Source: Galerina marginata | Lineage: Eukaryota; Basidiomycota; Agaricomycetes; Agaricales; Galerinaceae | Reading direction: 5' to 3' | Assembly (NCBI GenBank): GCA_023014335.1 | Contig: JAECYW010000008.1 | Location: forward strand, 434,001 to 498,000 | DNA: 64,000 nt | In this document: positions 31,927 through 42,306 of the stretch, piece by piece | Layout: every line of letters begins with the position of its first letter | Position numbering within the stretch: position 1 is the first letter of the stretch | Position numbers and translations under genes: made by a program | Notes under the pieces: model-generated | Databases searched by the model: none | What the model was told of the DNA's origin: nothing | Seen by the model: the letters and a program-made list of their open reading frames with translations, nothing else

Positions 31927-32394
31927 ATGACCCTAGTCGCTATTCGATCTGCTGCCTTCCCCAACCGCTATGTTCGCCTTGACGGTCAGGGCGTTTCTTC
32001 TCTGACTGGGGCAGGCGGCGGCACGGTCAACACCCAAACCTTCATCGGCACTTACGAGACCTTTATTCTCCAACACAACGACGACAAGACTGTGTCATTC
32101 GGGTCCACTGTCTTCAAGGACGTCTTCATCCGCATGAACGCGGATGGGGTCCCGAAAGGCGAAGCGCTTAGTGGGGGAGGCGGCACTGTTAACGCCCAGC
32201 ATGGCGCTTTCACTTTGGAAAAGTTCCATATCCGTAAGAGAGGAGACGTGCCCGGTCAATACAAAGGCGTGGTTGGAATCGAGTCGGTTGAACGTCCGGG
32301 GAGGTTTTTGAGGTTGGAGGGTAATGCGGGGATCGTCAACGCGCAAGGAGTCTTTGGGGATCACGAATCATTCGAGATCTTGGTTGTCGGGTAA
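31927..32394 (+). CDS. Beta-trefoil (fascin-like) protein
   Basis: One exon of 155 codons without a signal peptide, so probably cytosolic. Three internal repeats each end in an aromatic motif: GTYETFIL near residue 41, FTLEKFHI near 97, and GDHESFEI near 145. Each is preceded by a G-rich turn and V-N-A/T-Q (GGGTVNTQ, GGGTVNAQ, AGIVNAQ). That threefold pattern is typical of fascin/actin-crosslinking-like beta-trefoils. Agaric beta-trefoils include lectins and protease inhibitors that accumulate in fruiting bodies; which of these applies is not visible. An upstream ATG at 31892 would be removed if the suggested 5' intron is spliced. Confidence 0.8.
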   Translation: MTLVAIRSAAFPNRYVRLDGQGVSSLTGAGGGTVNTQTFIGTYETFILQHNDDKTVSFGSTVFKDVFIRMNADGVPKGEALSGGGGTVNAQHGAFTLEKFHIRKRGDVPGQYKGVVGIESVERPGRFLRLEGNAGIVNAQGVFGDHESFEILVVG

Positions 32395-33604
32395 TGCTCT
32401 GAAGGACCTTTTGGCTCTTGTAGTACTGGCGGTTTTGATCTTACACCATTGGCTTGCAGATATCCAACCAGAAAAAGAAAAAAAAAGTTTGTAATGGTGC
32501 TGACAAGTGATTTCGTAGTTTTGCTAAACAGTTTGTGATAAATAACCCATATAAATTCGACAGATTTTGGTGTCTATGTGGGAACGAGATAATACATATT
32601 TTCATGCGGACAACCCAGGTGCAGATCAGAGAAATGGCTGAAGATAGCTGTTCCTACCATGTTAGACATACAATTTATTACTACTTTTGGACAATTACAT
32701 ACCCGATATGGGTCGCATGGAAGGCTTCTGGGAAACCAAGTACTGTACCTTTATATATGCTTTTTAACCGCACCGCGACCGAGTTTATCTCGCCACTGAG
32801 TATGAGAGTTCGCCCAGTTCAGCAGGTGTCGGTGCGGTCATCATTGGATGTTTTTATCCTAGCCAGATTTGCGATAAGGTTGCTGCATATGGACCTTCCC
32901 ATTTATTTATCTTGTTCAAATTTTGAAGTCGTTCTAGATTGACCTCGAATGTTTTCTGCGCTGACATTCGAAGTCGTATTCAGATGAAGAAATCCCAAAG
33001 AATGTAATTGTTAACGTTGACTAGAATTTTATTTACTGCTGTTACGGCAAAGAGGTGCTTCGAATATTCTTCTGAGGAACTACGCAGGCTTCTTCCTACG
33101 TCGCTGGGCTGAAACCCTGCGAAAACAGGACCTGAAAAGAATGAATCTTAGCGTTGACGAAAGGGCGGGCATTCTCGAATGGTCAAAGGCACCGACGAGA
33201 CTGAAAAATCGCCCATAATATTTGGGTATTTTGCCCCAGGTAAGGAACGGAGGAGTTACCGCTTTATGACTCTATCGAGAGAAGTTCATCTGTTCATACA
33301 AACTGAGATACTCAGTAACTCCAGTCCACATTACTTGAGACGTTCTGTGGAAAAGGGTCCTACCTTGCTATCAATAGAACCTATTGAACGAGCGTTGGGT
33401 GGGGCGCTGAACATCAGGAAAACAGCACGCCGATAGAATACATAGAACAGTTAGAATCCACTAGGAGTGATAGCACTGCTGGAGACAGCGGCAGATTTTT
33501 TGCTTAGCGTTTCCAGGTCTCCCAGTAGACGAGCTAGACGTAGCGCCTGCAGAAACCCTGCGTTTCTCCAAGTCGGAGGGACTTAGCAGTTTTTGTCCTT
33601 TGCA
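32395..33604. other. Intergenic, no gene recognised
   Basis: Short frames such as 32535-32942 plus show no conserved domain. No gene seen. Confidence 0.4.
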
Positions 33605-33664
33605 GGACTCGAACTCAGAGCCAAAAATCACCGAAATAAGATCAGACCGCTTCGCCATACGGGC
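33605..33664 (-). repeat. tRNA-derived, SINE-like pol III promoter
   Basis: On the minus strand TGGCGAAGCGG (33658-33648) fits a tRNA A box, and GTTCGAGTC about 30 bases further fits a B box. The flanking bases cannot form acceptor or T stems, so this is not a working tRNA gene. It resembles the head of a tRNA-derived SINE; the body and 3' end were not defined. Confidence 0.4.
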
Positions 33665-34046
33665 AATTTCTGTCAGTTGAAATACGGTAGCTTTATCCTG
33701 CCTGCGCGTGAATTTCCGCGCGTGCGGCGTGCGCCAAGCCCCGACGCACACATGACCATGTTGAACTTCCGTGAACGGCAATTCTGTAGATTCTTCTTCC
33801 TTCAACCACCACCATCCAACCACTATCTCTCCTGAGTCCTTGTCCCCTCCGACGCTTGATTGCGTTTCCTATTGCGTCTTTCATAGTGATCTGCCAACTA
33901 ATTACTGAAGGTGTGTTGGATGGTTTACAAGACACTGACGGTTTCCCGTAGCTCTGTCTTGACTCTTGTACGTTACCTCCCTGTTTCAATTTATCTAAAT
34001 AACCTCCTTAATCTCCAATCTCGAAGGGGCCTCGCTTCGTTTGCAG
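33665..34046. other. Intergenic or decayed 5' exons of the SNG1-like pseudogene
   Basis: No open exon of the SNG1/DUF3533 N-terminus can be recognised here, although one would be expected. Confidence 0.3.
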
Positions 34047-34770
34047 GTTGCTTCGGCCGTCCCGGATCCAGGGTATAACGGCTCGCAGGCTATTAGTAGT
34101 ATTACAGTGTACGGCGTGGAAGCGCGAAACGAGAATGCCTAGTAAGCTCCTTCCTAACCCATCAACCACTTTCCTCGAGGAAACTGAACTCATAAAACCA
34201 CAATGCAGCTGCGTCTTTATCCGTCCCTACGTAAGCACCTTCCTTTCCTCCAAATCAAAATGGATTTCTGGGTTGATTGTGACTCTGGTTTCCCATTTTC
34301 TTATTAGGTCCAGACATCGTTCGACGCGATCCAATTCAACTTCGCCATACAACACGCGACTCCACTGGCTTCCAGGCGGGTATTGCAAACTTGCTGACAA
34401 CGTCGCCGCAGACAGTGGTCTGCCCTGTGTCGTATACGGTCGTGAATCTTATTCTGTTCGCTGTGTACGTCAATCTCGCATCTCCCTTTCTTTCCTTTTT
34501 GTGTTACAGCCTATTCATCCCATCTTTCTATTCTCTTTTCTTCTAGAGGGCTCGTGCTAGAGTCTTTGATTACCCTCATCACCCCGCAGCATATCCCGTT
34601 CTTCATGATCCTGTGGATCATCGGTGCGTGCTCTCCCTCCTTTCCACCTGATCCAATTTCTGTCGTCTAACCCGTTACCCCGCAAGCCAAATCAGCACAT
34701 TCGCCTCATGGTAAGCATTTCATTTAGATTGTCATTGCTGTCCTTGCAGCGATAATCACAAATGTTTCCC
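34047..34770 (+). pseudogene. SNG1/DUF3533-family membrane protein, decayed
   Basis: Recognisable exons are 34047-34141 (YNGSQAISSITVYGVEARNENA), a short one near 34205-34230, and 34309 onward (VQTSFDAIQFNFAIQHATPLAS). The frame must shift at about 34370-34376 to reach GIANLLTTSPQTVVCPVSYT. After an intron the sequence resumes at GLVLESLITLITPQH and FFMILWII (to 34620), with AIITNVS near 34750. In intact relatives roughly 120-150 residues with several membrane helices lie between VNL and the GLxLES motif, and they are absent here. Family members are plasma-membrane proteins linked to drug or nitrosoguanidine resistance. The shift plus the missing core point to a pseudogene. Confidence 0.65.
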
Positions 34771-35228
34771 GGCTTATGACTTACCTCAATAACCCTGACA
34801 AAATCTACTTGTTTTTTCGTTGCCAAACTCTTGTACAGCTCTCCGTCAATCCCAACATCCAGTCCTCTTATGGTAAGGTATGCTCATTGAATTATGGCTT
34901 TCATCGCGACATTTATACCATTTTCAGACTCCTGGGCTGTCCCATCTGTGTCAATGACACTGTTTTGTATCTTGTTTCATTTTTTGTCGACCTCTCAGTG
35001 GTCGTCCGACTTGCTTGTAGGATGGACTGTCAGACAAGCAAATGAATCTCAGGACACACTTGATGGAGATGGCTTTGGCAGATGTCACTGGTATTCTCTG
35101 GTTGGCAAATTTGTAGTGCAGGTCTGAGCATAGTATATTTAGTTGTTTTGTATTTCTGTCGTTTACCGTCAATATCATTAGTTTTCAATTCTAGGATGCC
35201 CAGTGGTTCTATTTGAATAGTTTTATTC
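34771..35228. other. Region downstream of the pseudogene, no gene recognised
   Basis: Possible highly degenerate remains of the SNG1-like C-terminus. No intact exon is supported. Confidence 0.3.
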
Positions 35229-35350
35229 CTAGCTCTCCTAGCTTGAATATAGCTCTAGCCCTTGTCCTAGAATTGGACATATATAGATAGCTCCAGCGCG
35301 TGTCCTAGAAAGCTAGAGTTGCTAGGGAAGGTAGCTCTAGCGATTCTAGG
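35229..35350. repeat. Cluster of AGCTCTAG-like short repeats
   Basis: The core TAGCTC/AGCTCTAG and its near-palindromic variants recur at least six times in both orientations within about 120 bases. Function is unknown. Confidence 0.5.
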
Positions 35351-35526
35351 GACGTGCGATTTTCCTGATGAACGAAACATGACAGACAGAAAGACTCACT
35401 TTTTATTTAATTTGACTAGATTAGCCTTCGATTCATGATTGTGGTGGGTTCAGAAAGTAGGAAGGAGCGGTGATTAATATTAATATCCATTATAATAGTC
35501 AAATACATGCGATAGTAGACAACAAT

Positions 35527-36686
35527 CTATTTCACTTGCCCAAATGCCAGCTTCCTCCAATCCCCACTAATAATATCCTCATCACTGACCATCTCCAACC
35601 GCGCCAGCTCCCGTCGAACGTATCCCACAACATCGAGCATGACCTCAGGATACGAGAGGTACCTGTCCGCCTCCGACGGCGGGAAGTCATGCACACCCGA
35701 ACCATCATCCGTCACCTCCTCCTTGTCCAGGTCGATCTTCGCCACGTTGACGACCTCCCCACCAACGAGGTTGACAGCGCGCCTGTACACAGCCGTCGTT
35801 GACGGGTCGGCATTGGCATAAACGATACCTTGCGCTCCACGCGCCCCGAGCAGGTTCCGCCATACTGCACCGGCCATCTCCATGTCGCCTTTCACGAGCC
35901 CTACATCGAAGGAGAGGCCCATGCCCGTCCATTGTTCCTTAAAGATTTTCATCTGTTGCGTGACGATTCGGTCTGGTGCTCTCCCTAACGGCTTGGGTTT
36001 TCCGTTAGGTAACGTGGCACCTAGGGACGGGACGTTGGGCTTGACGTAGAAAGGCGAGTCAAAGGTGTATGGCTTGGTCGGTTCCGCCGGGGGTTGAAGG
36101 ACGGTGCGGATGCGGTCCTCGATGTCGATGAAGAAGTGGTCGACCAGGGCTTGTTGATAAGGTTTTCCATGCTCTTTTGGGAGAGCCCGTAGCCGGACTG
36201 TAAGCATCCAAATGTGTAGGTTGGTTACGGTAAACCACGATTGGAATGTCGGTGGTAGAAAGCAGTCTAATGATGCAGATCAGCGTTTGATTATCATGGA
36301 AGAAATGAGGTAAAACACGATACTGTGTATGAAAGCAAAATAAATAATTGTTTAGACGAACCGTTTATCCAGAAATCTCTTTCCTTGTCCGGCATAACCG
36401 CACAAATCTCCTCATAGAATCCCCGTGCTCGACGTCCAGCTACTTGTTTGTCACTGCCATACCCGAGAAGGTTCGTAAGCCCAATAAAGGCATTCCTGAC
36501 TGCGGGCGATGTCTCAACTTTACGAGTTAACCAGCTCTTTTCCGTAGGTTTTGGGGCGGCTCCAGCTGGCGATGGTGTTGACTTTGAGGATCTTTTGGTG
36601 GCTATGCATCTAGTGGCAGGTAAAGATATAGAATATGGCGTTATATTGCTTCTAAGTTGGCGCAGAAGGATTGAGCGCGCCACCAT
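35527..36686 (-). CDS. CBP3: Ubiquinol-cytochrome c chaperone, complex III assembly factor
   Basis: Two exons (36686-36362 and 36266-35527) give 354 residues. The N-terminus is basic and Ser/Arg-rich (MVARSILLRQLRSN...) as expected of a mitochondrial presequence. The chaperone domain spans residues about 95-300, with the family motif DCFLPPTFQSWF followed by TNLHIWMLTVRLRALP and a VDHFFIDIEDR helix. Yeast Cbp3, with Cbp6, binds the mitoribosome exit and newly made cytochrome b to start assembly of the bc1 complex. The match to UQCC1/CBP3 is clear. The start is the first ATG of the frame; a TTG two codons upstream is ignored. The C-terminal region after 300 is an acidic extension. Confidence 0.92.
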
Positions 36687-37134
36687 TGTCAAGGGAGAAC
36701 AAGTTTAGACTAAGAAAGTTTCGAGGAGCTAGACGCGAAACGTCACACGCGTCACAAGCGGCCCAGATTTTTTTTTGACGTCACGTAGATGGCTCCAATT
36801 CAATGCTTTTTCACAACTTTCACGTCGAATTCGTTCGCTCTCTTTCATTTCTCGCTCAATCATCGCAGGAAAGTCTCGCCGGTCAAGAGGAAAATTAGTT
36901 TGTTGTGGTTTTCATCGTACCTCAGTTTCTTTCTCCCTCATCATCACTGTCAATGAAACAAAACCAGAGACTTAAATATTGATCAAGACATGGAGAAATC
37001 ACAACCATCTTGCTAGTGCCTAATGATCTGAACAAACGAAAGAAAGGTATTCGATGCATCTAGTCCAAGTTCTTGTGGTACTTCAGTAATATAACATATC
37101 CCTAGACCCAATGAATCCACCACCGCTTATGATC
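36687..37134. other. Intergenic, no gene recognised
   Basis: Holds the promoter of CBP3 and the 3' end of the epimerase-like gene. A poly-T run occurs at 36768. Nothing else seen. Confidence 0.45.
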
Positions 37135-38027
37135 TCATTTGAAATATGTTCCCTTCTCGAGATCCTCAATCAACCCAGGGCCAGTTGGCGTCCAACCCAA
37201 TTCCTTCTGAGTCTTCGCGCTCGAGCATGGGCCATCAATCGCGAGAGGCCATGAGAAGAAACCGAAATGCGCTTGTGCCTCCTCAGACGTCTTGGAGACG
37301 ACGTCCAGCTTCAACTGCGTTCCGATAGCCTCGGCGAGAGATTTTATAGTCACTGACTGGTCGCGACCGCATGATAGTTGGCACCCGCGCGGCCCTTCTC
37401 CAGTACCAGCCTGTACAAACGCGCAGCATCCAATCGGTGCACCGCACACCAACGGTTGGTTCCATCCCCGATGTATGCTGAAACACCTTTCTCCCGTGCG
37501 ATCTTGATGATTTGTGGTACAAAGGCCTGGTCATCGTCGCCGTGGACGGATGGTGGAAGACGAATAATGGACACGCGTACGCCCTGCGACGCCAGGGCCA
37601 GCGCTGCAAGATCCGAGTGTACGCGCGGTGATATCGCGGTAGCGGGGTCAACCTCGTCATCTTCTGTGCCGAGGCGGCCAGTCGCGAGGCCCAATATGCC
37701 CGAGGTGACAACGAATGGCTTTCCGGATCCGACGAGTACGGCGCCGATCGCTTCAATCGCGACCTTGTCTGTTGCGCAAGAGGCGGCGTAGTTGGACCAG
37801 TCGTGGATGAAGGCGGTGTGGATGACGCCGTCGGATTCGGAGGCGCCTTTTTGTAGGACGTCGAGATCGGTGAGGGTGCCCTGGAGAGCCTGGACACCAA
37901 GTGCAGAGAGTGATTTGGCCCCTTCTTCTGAACGGACGAGGCCTACGACCTCATGGCCGTTGCTTATCAGCTCTTTGACGATAGCGGAGCCGACGAAGCC
38001 TGTAGCGCCTGTGACGAAGACCTTCAT
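37135..38027 (-). CDS. NAD(P)-dependent epimerase/atypical short-chain dehydrogenase, frameshifted
   Basis: One uninterrupted exon in two frames. The first part (38027 to about 37366) starts with the Rossmann motif TGATGFVGSAIV at residues 7-18, followed by GLVRS, HTAFIHDW and IIRLPPSVHG, as in the atypical SDR group related to nucleoside-diphosphate-sugar epimerases. It then hits a stop just after YHAVA. The other frame continues the homology at once with DQSVTIKSLAEAIG, then VVSKTSEEAQAHFGFF and SSAKTQKELGWTPT, ending at 37135. A one-base loss near 37358-37366 would explain this. Either the gene is newly inactivated or the sequence has an error. No YxxxK catalytic pair is obvious, which is common in this subgroup. 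The substrate is unknown. Confidence 0.8.
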
Positions 38028-39303
38028 GTTGTGCTGGAACGGAAGATGTTTAGATGTGGAGGAAGTTAAAAGTGAAAATGTGAACGATATTTGGTGTGAA
38101 GGTAAGAGGCTAGATTATATATTTCCAGCATAACTCGATCTCATCAACGCTATAAGCATTCCGCGAAACTTGAGCCGATGGACATTTCTAGATTTCATGC
38201 TGATTCATGTTCATTCAAATCACCTTACCCACCTCACCGGCAGGACAGCTCAAGCCGAAATGATTGGAGCCATACCAGCGCGCTCTTCGCAGCGACAACC
38301 GTGATTTAAAAGGACTGTCTGTGCCCAGGTCGCTGATAGCAATCGATGACGTCCTCAATTACTTAGTGTTCGCGTCTTGTCTTACGCACACGCGATTACC
38401 TGCGATTACTCTACACTTCGAATGCGGCACCATCGGGGACAAAACTTCTTTTAAACAGACTTATCACCCAAGTTGCCCTTGCTAAGCAAATTACATTCGG
38501 TTTGTCAGGTAGGTTGCTGTCAAGTGGGTAACTCCCATTTTTAGATCTTGTCATAGGTGGAGCGTTCTAACAGCATTAAAGGACGAGACGCGCGGCATAT
38601 GCTTTATACACAAACGCAAAGCGACTTACGACTTACGAGGCTCGAAATGGCTTTTGGGATTTTTAGACTGTGACATCATTTGTGGGGCCAATGTCCAGGC
38701 GAGGACCAGGTACGGTGCTCAATCTTTGGTCGGGTTCCTTCTATGCTTGTAATTCCAATTTCAGACTTTTCCATCAGACCCACGTTAATTTGACCGTATA
38801 ATTGAGGTTACAACCCGCAAGAACGACAACTCGAATTAACGATGGCCACCATTAAATGACCCTTGACATCCTGACCATCAATTTCCGAATAATAATCGAA
38901 ATACACTTCATTCAGCATATCTTCGGGTGCCTGAATGTCAACCGCACTGACCTCACGCCATTTAAAATCAGGTGCGTTTGGACGTCTGGCCACCGCCCCA
39001 ATTGATTCTGCCTACAAAGCCTGACGCCATCGTCGTACCTTGAGCTACCCCAACCCGCCGTTGGCAGAAAACGACATGTACAATTGTTCCCCAGTGTCAG
39101 TGGCGTAGGGCATCGCACTCACACTTCTCTCAACCTGCACGAATACCCTGCCGATTGATCCCCTTTGAATGAAATTTCCATCGTGAATTGTTATCTTTTC
39201 CTGTCCGCATGTTCAATCCCTGGAGTACGCCTTGTCACCTCGACTCGACTCCCCTAAACCGAACCTGTGATTTTGTTCTTGCTTTCATAATCTCTTCATG
39301 GCG
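38028..39303. other. Intergenic with one uncertain minus-strand coding fragment
   Basis: A minus-strand frame ending at 38808 reads protein-like (SAVDIQAPEDMLNEVYFDYY...). It is preceded by a possible small exon starting with ATG at 39113. The splice phases tried did not connect cleanly, so no gene model is given. It could be a short unknown gene or a relic. The right end holds the promoter of the next gene. Confidence 0.35.
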
Positions 39304-39310
39304 TATAAAA
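39304..39310 (+). promoter_or_regulatory. TATA box of the papain-fold gene
   Basis: TATAAAA about 71 bases upstream of the ATG at 39381. Confidence 0.5.
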
Positions 39311-39380
39311 TGGGCAACCTCGATGGACCGGAACACCCACTAAACCTTCAGCGTTTACACCACTTCACTATTCTTCCAAT

Positions 39381-40870
39381 ATGGCAGAGACATTTACCGT
39401 CACCCTGCCACCTACTGTCGCCTCAGACGCGGTCGATGGAAGCGTCAATAAGGCCGCTGCAGCTGTTGAGCGCGAGATCTGGCTGAGGAGCACCGAGCCC
39501 TTCGTTATAGACCACACCGGCGACATTGCTCTCGAGAAGGTCCACGACGACTGTCCCAATGGCGAAGACCCTCTTGGTAAGTACTGTCCTCGTTGCATTC
39601 ACGCATAACTTGCTCACGCTCATTCCGATTCTTGATACCAGCTTCGAAGCTCTCGTTTTCCATTGCCATCGGTGGCAAGAGTGAAAAAACCCCGAAGTGT
39701 ATCAGAGATGTTCTCTTCCCAGTAGACACTATCCGCCTGGACGTCGAAACTGGACGGCCCTTTCTTTGGGTTGGTACTGGCGCCAAGGCCATCAAAGGGT
39801 CTGCCTATTCTGTTAGCTTCACCAAAGACAACGAAATTGTGTCTGCGATTTCAGCTGGAGATTATATATATGTCAGAATCACCGTTGGTGTTGAGGTCGA
39901 GTAAGTTTTTAATTCCCAGCCTGATGCTCCCAAAAGTCTAACTTCGGTCGCCTTTCAGCCCAGAATCGGCTGATTATGAGCAGTAGGTCACCTCTGGGTT
40001 GTCCTTGTACCTACGATTCCGCCTCTTATTTTGTGCCTTCTTTCACCAGGTCTCCAGGAATTGAACGCGCTCCCCCCGTATCCCTAGGCATTTTCTCCCG
40101 CCTCGCAGGTAGACTCGGCGTTATCAGCGGAATTCTCGGTCCTGGTAAGAATGTCGTCCCCAAAGACACCCCAAGGCAGGATGGCCCGCTTCGGCGTGTA
40201 ATTATCGGCTGGCACCCTGTCTGCGGGGGCATTGGCCGCTTCCTCAATAATTTTGGCGGGTTTCCGAGGAAGGCGCAGCATTGGGCCGTGTTCGTTGGAG
40301 ATTATTACCACGAGCTTAGCTCGGATGCCGACCTTAACATCCTCTATCAGAATGGGGAGGTCGGAGACGAGGAGTTCGAGTACCAGGACACAGGGTATAC
40401 ACACTTTAATGATCAGGCCATTGTAGATGCTGGTATGTTACTCGTTTGTCACCGCTTTTGGTTTCAAAATTCTTTTGCTGACTGTCTGTTTTACGATAGC
40501 TTACCTTGCGATCAAGCAGATGGACCCAGAATACCGTCTTATGGATAACAACTGCCAGAAGTTCTCCATTTACTTAATGGACAAGATCTGTCTCGCCGGC
40601 AGGGAGAGGCTTGACACTAGTTATGGCCCGAAGCAATCCGTTGTGTCGCCCGAATATAAGTACAACAAAGAGACCATGCTATACGACGAAGTGCCTAGGC
40701 CGGCGCCAGTCGAGGAGGAGAAGCGGTACGGTACTACGATATCCACAGAGCTGTACTACTCACCGTTAGTGCTCATGTGCAATCGAGTGGAATACCGCGA
40801 CGATGTCCCTTTGACTGTGGAACAGCGGAAGGAGCTGCTTGATCGGGCTGCGGATTTTATGGATGATTAA
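39381..40870 (+). CDS. Two-domain protein with papain-fold (NlpC/P60/LRAT-like) C-terminus
   Basis: Five exons (39381-39576, 39642-39900, 39959-39982, 40050-40432, 40500-40870) give 410 residues in phase. The N-terminal 150 residues look beta-rich and have no recognised family. The C-terminal domain has a histidine in AQHWAVFVGDYYHEL at about 235-250 and, after a FNDQAI helix, a cysteine in DNNCQKFSIYLMD. This His...Asn-Cys arrangement resembles circularly permuted papain-fold enzymes (NlpC/P60, LRAT, PPPDE), which act as peptidases or acyltransferases on thiol-ester intermediates. Agaric genomes contain many such proteins without assigned function. There is no signal peptide, so it is probably cytosolic. 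Family placement is my reading of the motif pattern, not an alignment. Confidence 0.75.
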
Positions 40871-42306
40871 AGTATCTGAGATTGTCGATCAAGTGTAATG
40901 TAAATTGAACTATGAGCCCGCTTTCAATTGGTTGGAATAATGTAATTTCATTTCGATACAGAAATGTCTATGAAGTTGTTAGTACTTGAAGATGGATGGT
41001 ATCTTATAGATTTGATCCAACAAGTACAAGTGGAATATCGCACAGCAGGAGACAGCGTGTCCTTCCGTTTTCCATACAGTAGGCTTTCTTCCGAGGAGCT
41101 TCGATGCTATTTCGGTGACTGGAATGGAGTCTTCAATCATTATGGACGTTTGTCTAGGCAAAAAAGCTGAAATAAATTGTGACTGCACTGGCCTTACTCA
41201 ACTACACTACCCTTGTATCGTTGTCTGTCTAGGAGAGACTAACAGGCTTGTGACGCCCTACGCAAGGCGAGAAGCGATAATTCTGATCACGTGCAATTTA
41301 CTTTATCGTTGACGTTCTTTGAACTCTCCCAACACCTTGCAAAGTTACATGCATCCTCTACTTCAACCAGCGAATAAACTTCGCGACTTAGGGAGATTTC
41401 CCTTGCTCTACGGTTGATGGATCTATTGTGCTACTCTCCCAGTTCAATTCGAAGGCGACTAGAAAACCTCGAATACCCTTCGAAGTGCTTACCAGGTGTC
41501 GTATCAACATTCACGTCATCCTTTCGAAAAAGAAATCTTCTTGTACTACTTCTATTCCAAGGATCGCCAACATTTTTTTGATTGCAGCGACGACCTCAGG
41601 GATCAAAACGCCAGTACTAACGGTCGCGTCTGTCTTGGCTCGGACTAACATGAGGATGAGCACGCGACCTTTGTCTCTTCTTACTGAGCTCATGATTATC
41701 CATCCGACAGGCCTCACAGCGACACCGCGTTAACATCTTCCTCCTCATCTCTGTCATCTACGAGGAGATAACATAGCCACGACAGAGATGTGGCATTACC
41801 CGAGGCATATTCGGTTCATCTGGCTCCGAGTAGCTGCGCAGAAAGAATGACATCCACCTCCTGACCTGTGCTCGCTGGAAGTACTTGGTGGCGATGTGTC
41901 TTGGTGCTGATTGACGGGATTTGATTCGTTGGAATTCGAACCCGTTTTCGTTGTCTGGAGAAAATGGATACGAAGCGTCCTTGCCTGTTCTTTCTCAGGA
42001 CGAACAAAATCTTCGGAAATACCAATGCTGATTATTGAGGGCTGTTGCTGTTGCCCTGTTCGTTTGGTCAAACGGTAAGTTGGCAACTTAGGTGACATAT
42101 ATTCTGACATTGCTTAAATGTCAGGATACATATCGATACCGACAGTTCAACATGGTCCGGCCACTCTACGTCATGGGGCTATGCTAGGCGCTGGTGGGGT
42201 AGGTATATAGGCCGCTCTCATGCCATACTTTCATCCTTCTTTCCTTCTGATTGTCTCGCAAACTGACTGGGTACTAAACTTTAACTTTGATAGAGTCGTA
42301 GGATCA
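40871..42306. other. Intergenic, no gene recognised
   Basis: Minus-strand frames at 41511-41717 and 41796-42110 look partly protein-like (VSTGVLIPEVVAAIKKML) but could not be joined convincingly. No RNA gene or repeat is recognised. Confidence 0.35.

Noticed and set aside
33605..33664. Functional tRNA gene on the minus strand
   Set aside because: A and B boxes are present, but acceptor and T stems do not pair.
38808..39113. A spliced minus-strand gene with the frame SAVDIQAPEDML
   Set aside because: The splice phases tried did not join the two exons without stops, so no model could be supported.
41925..41945. ttcgaa-type B box suggesting a tRNA
   Set aside because: No T stem, no A box at the right distance.
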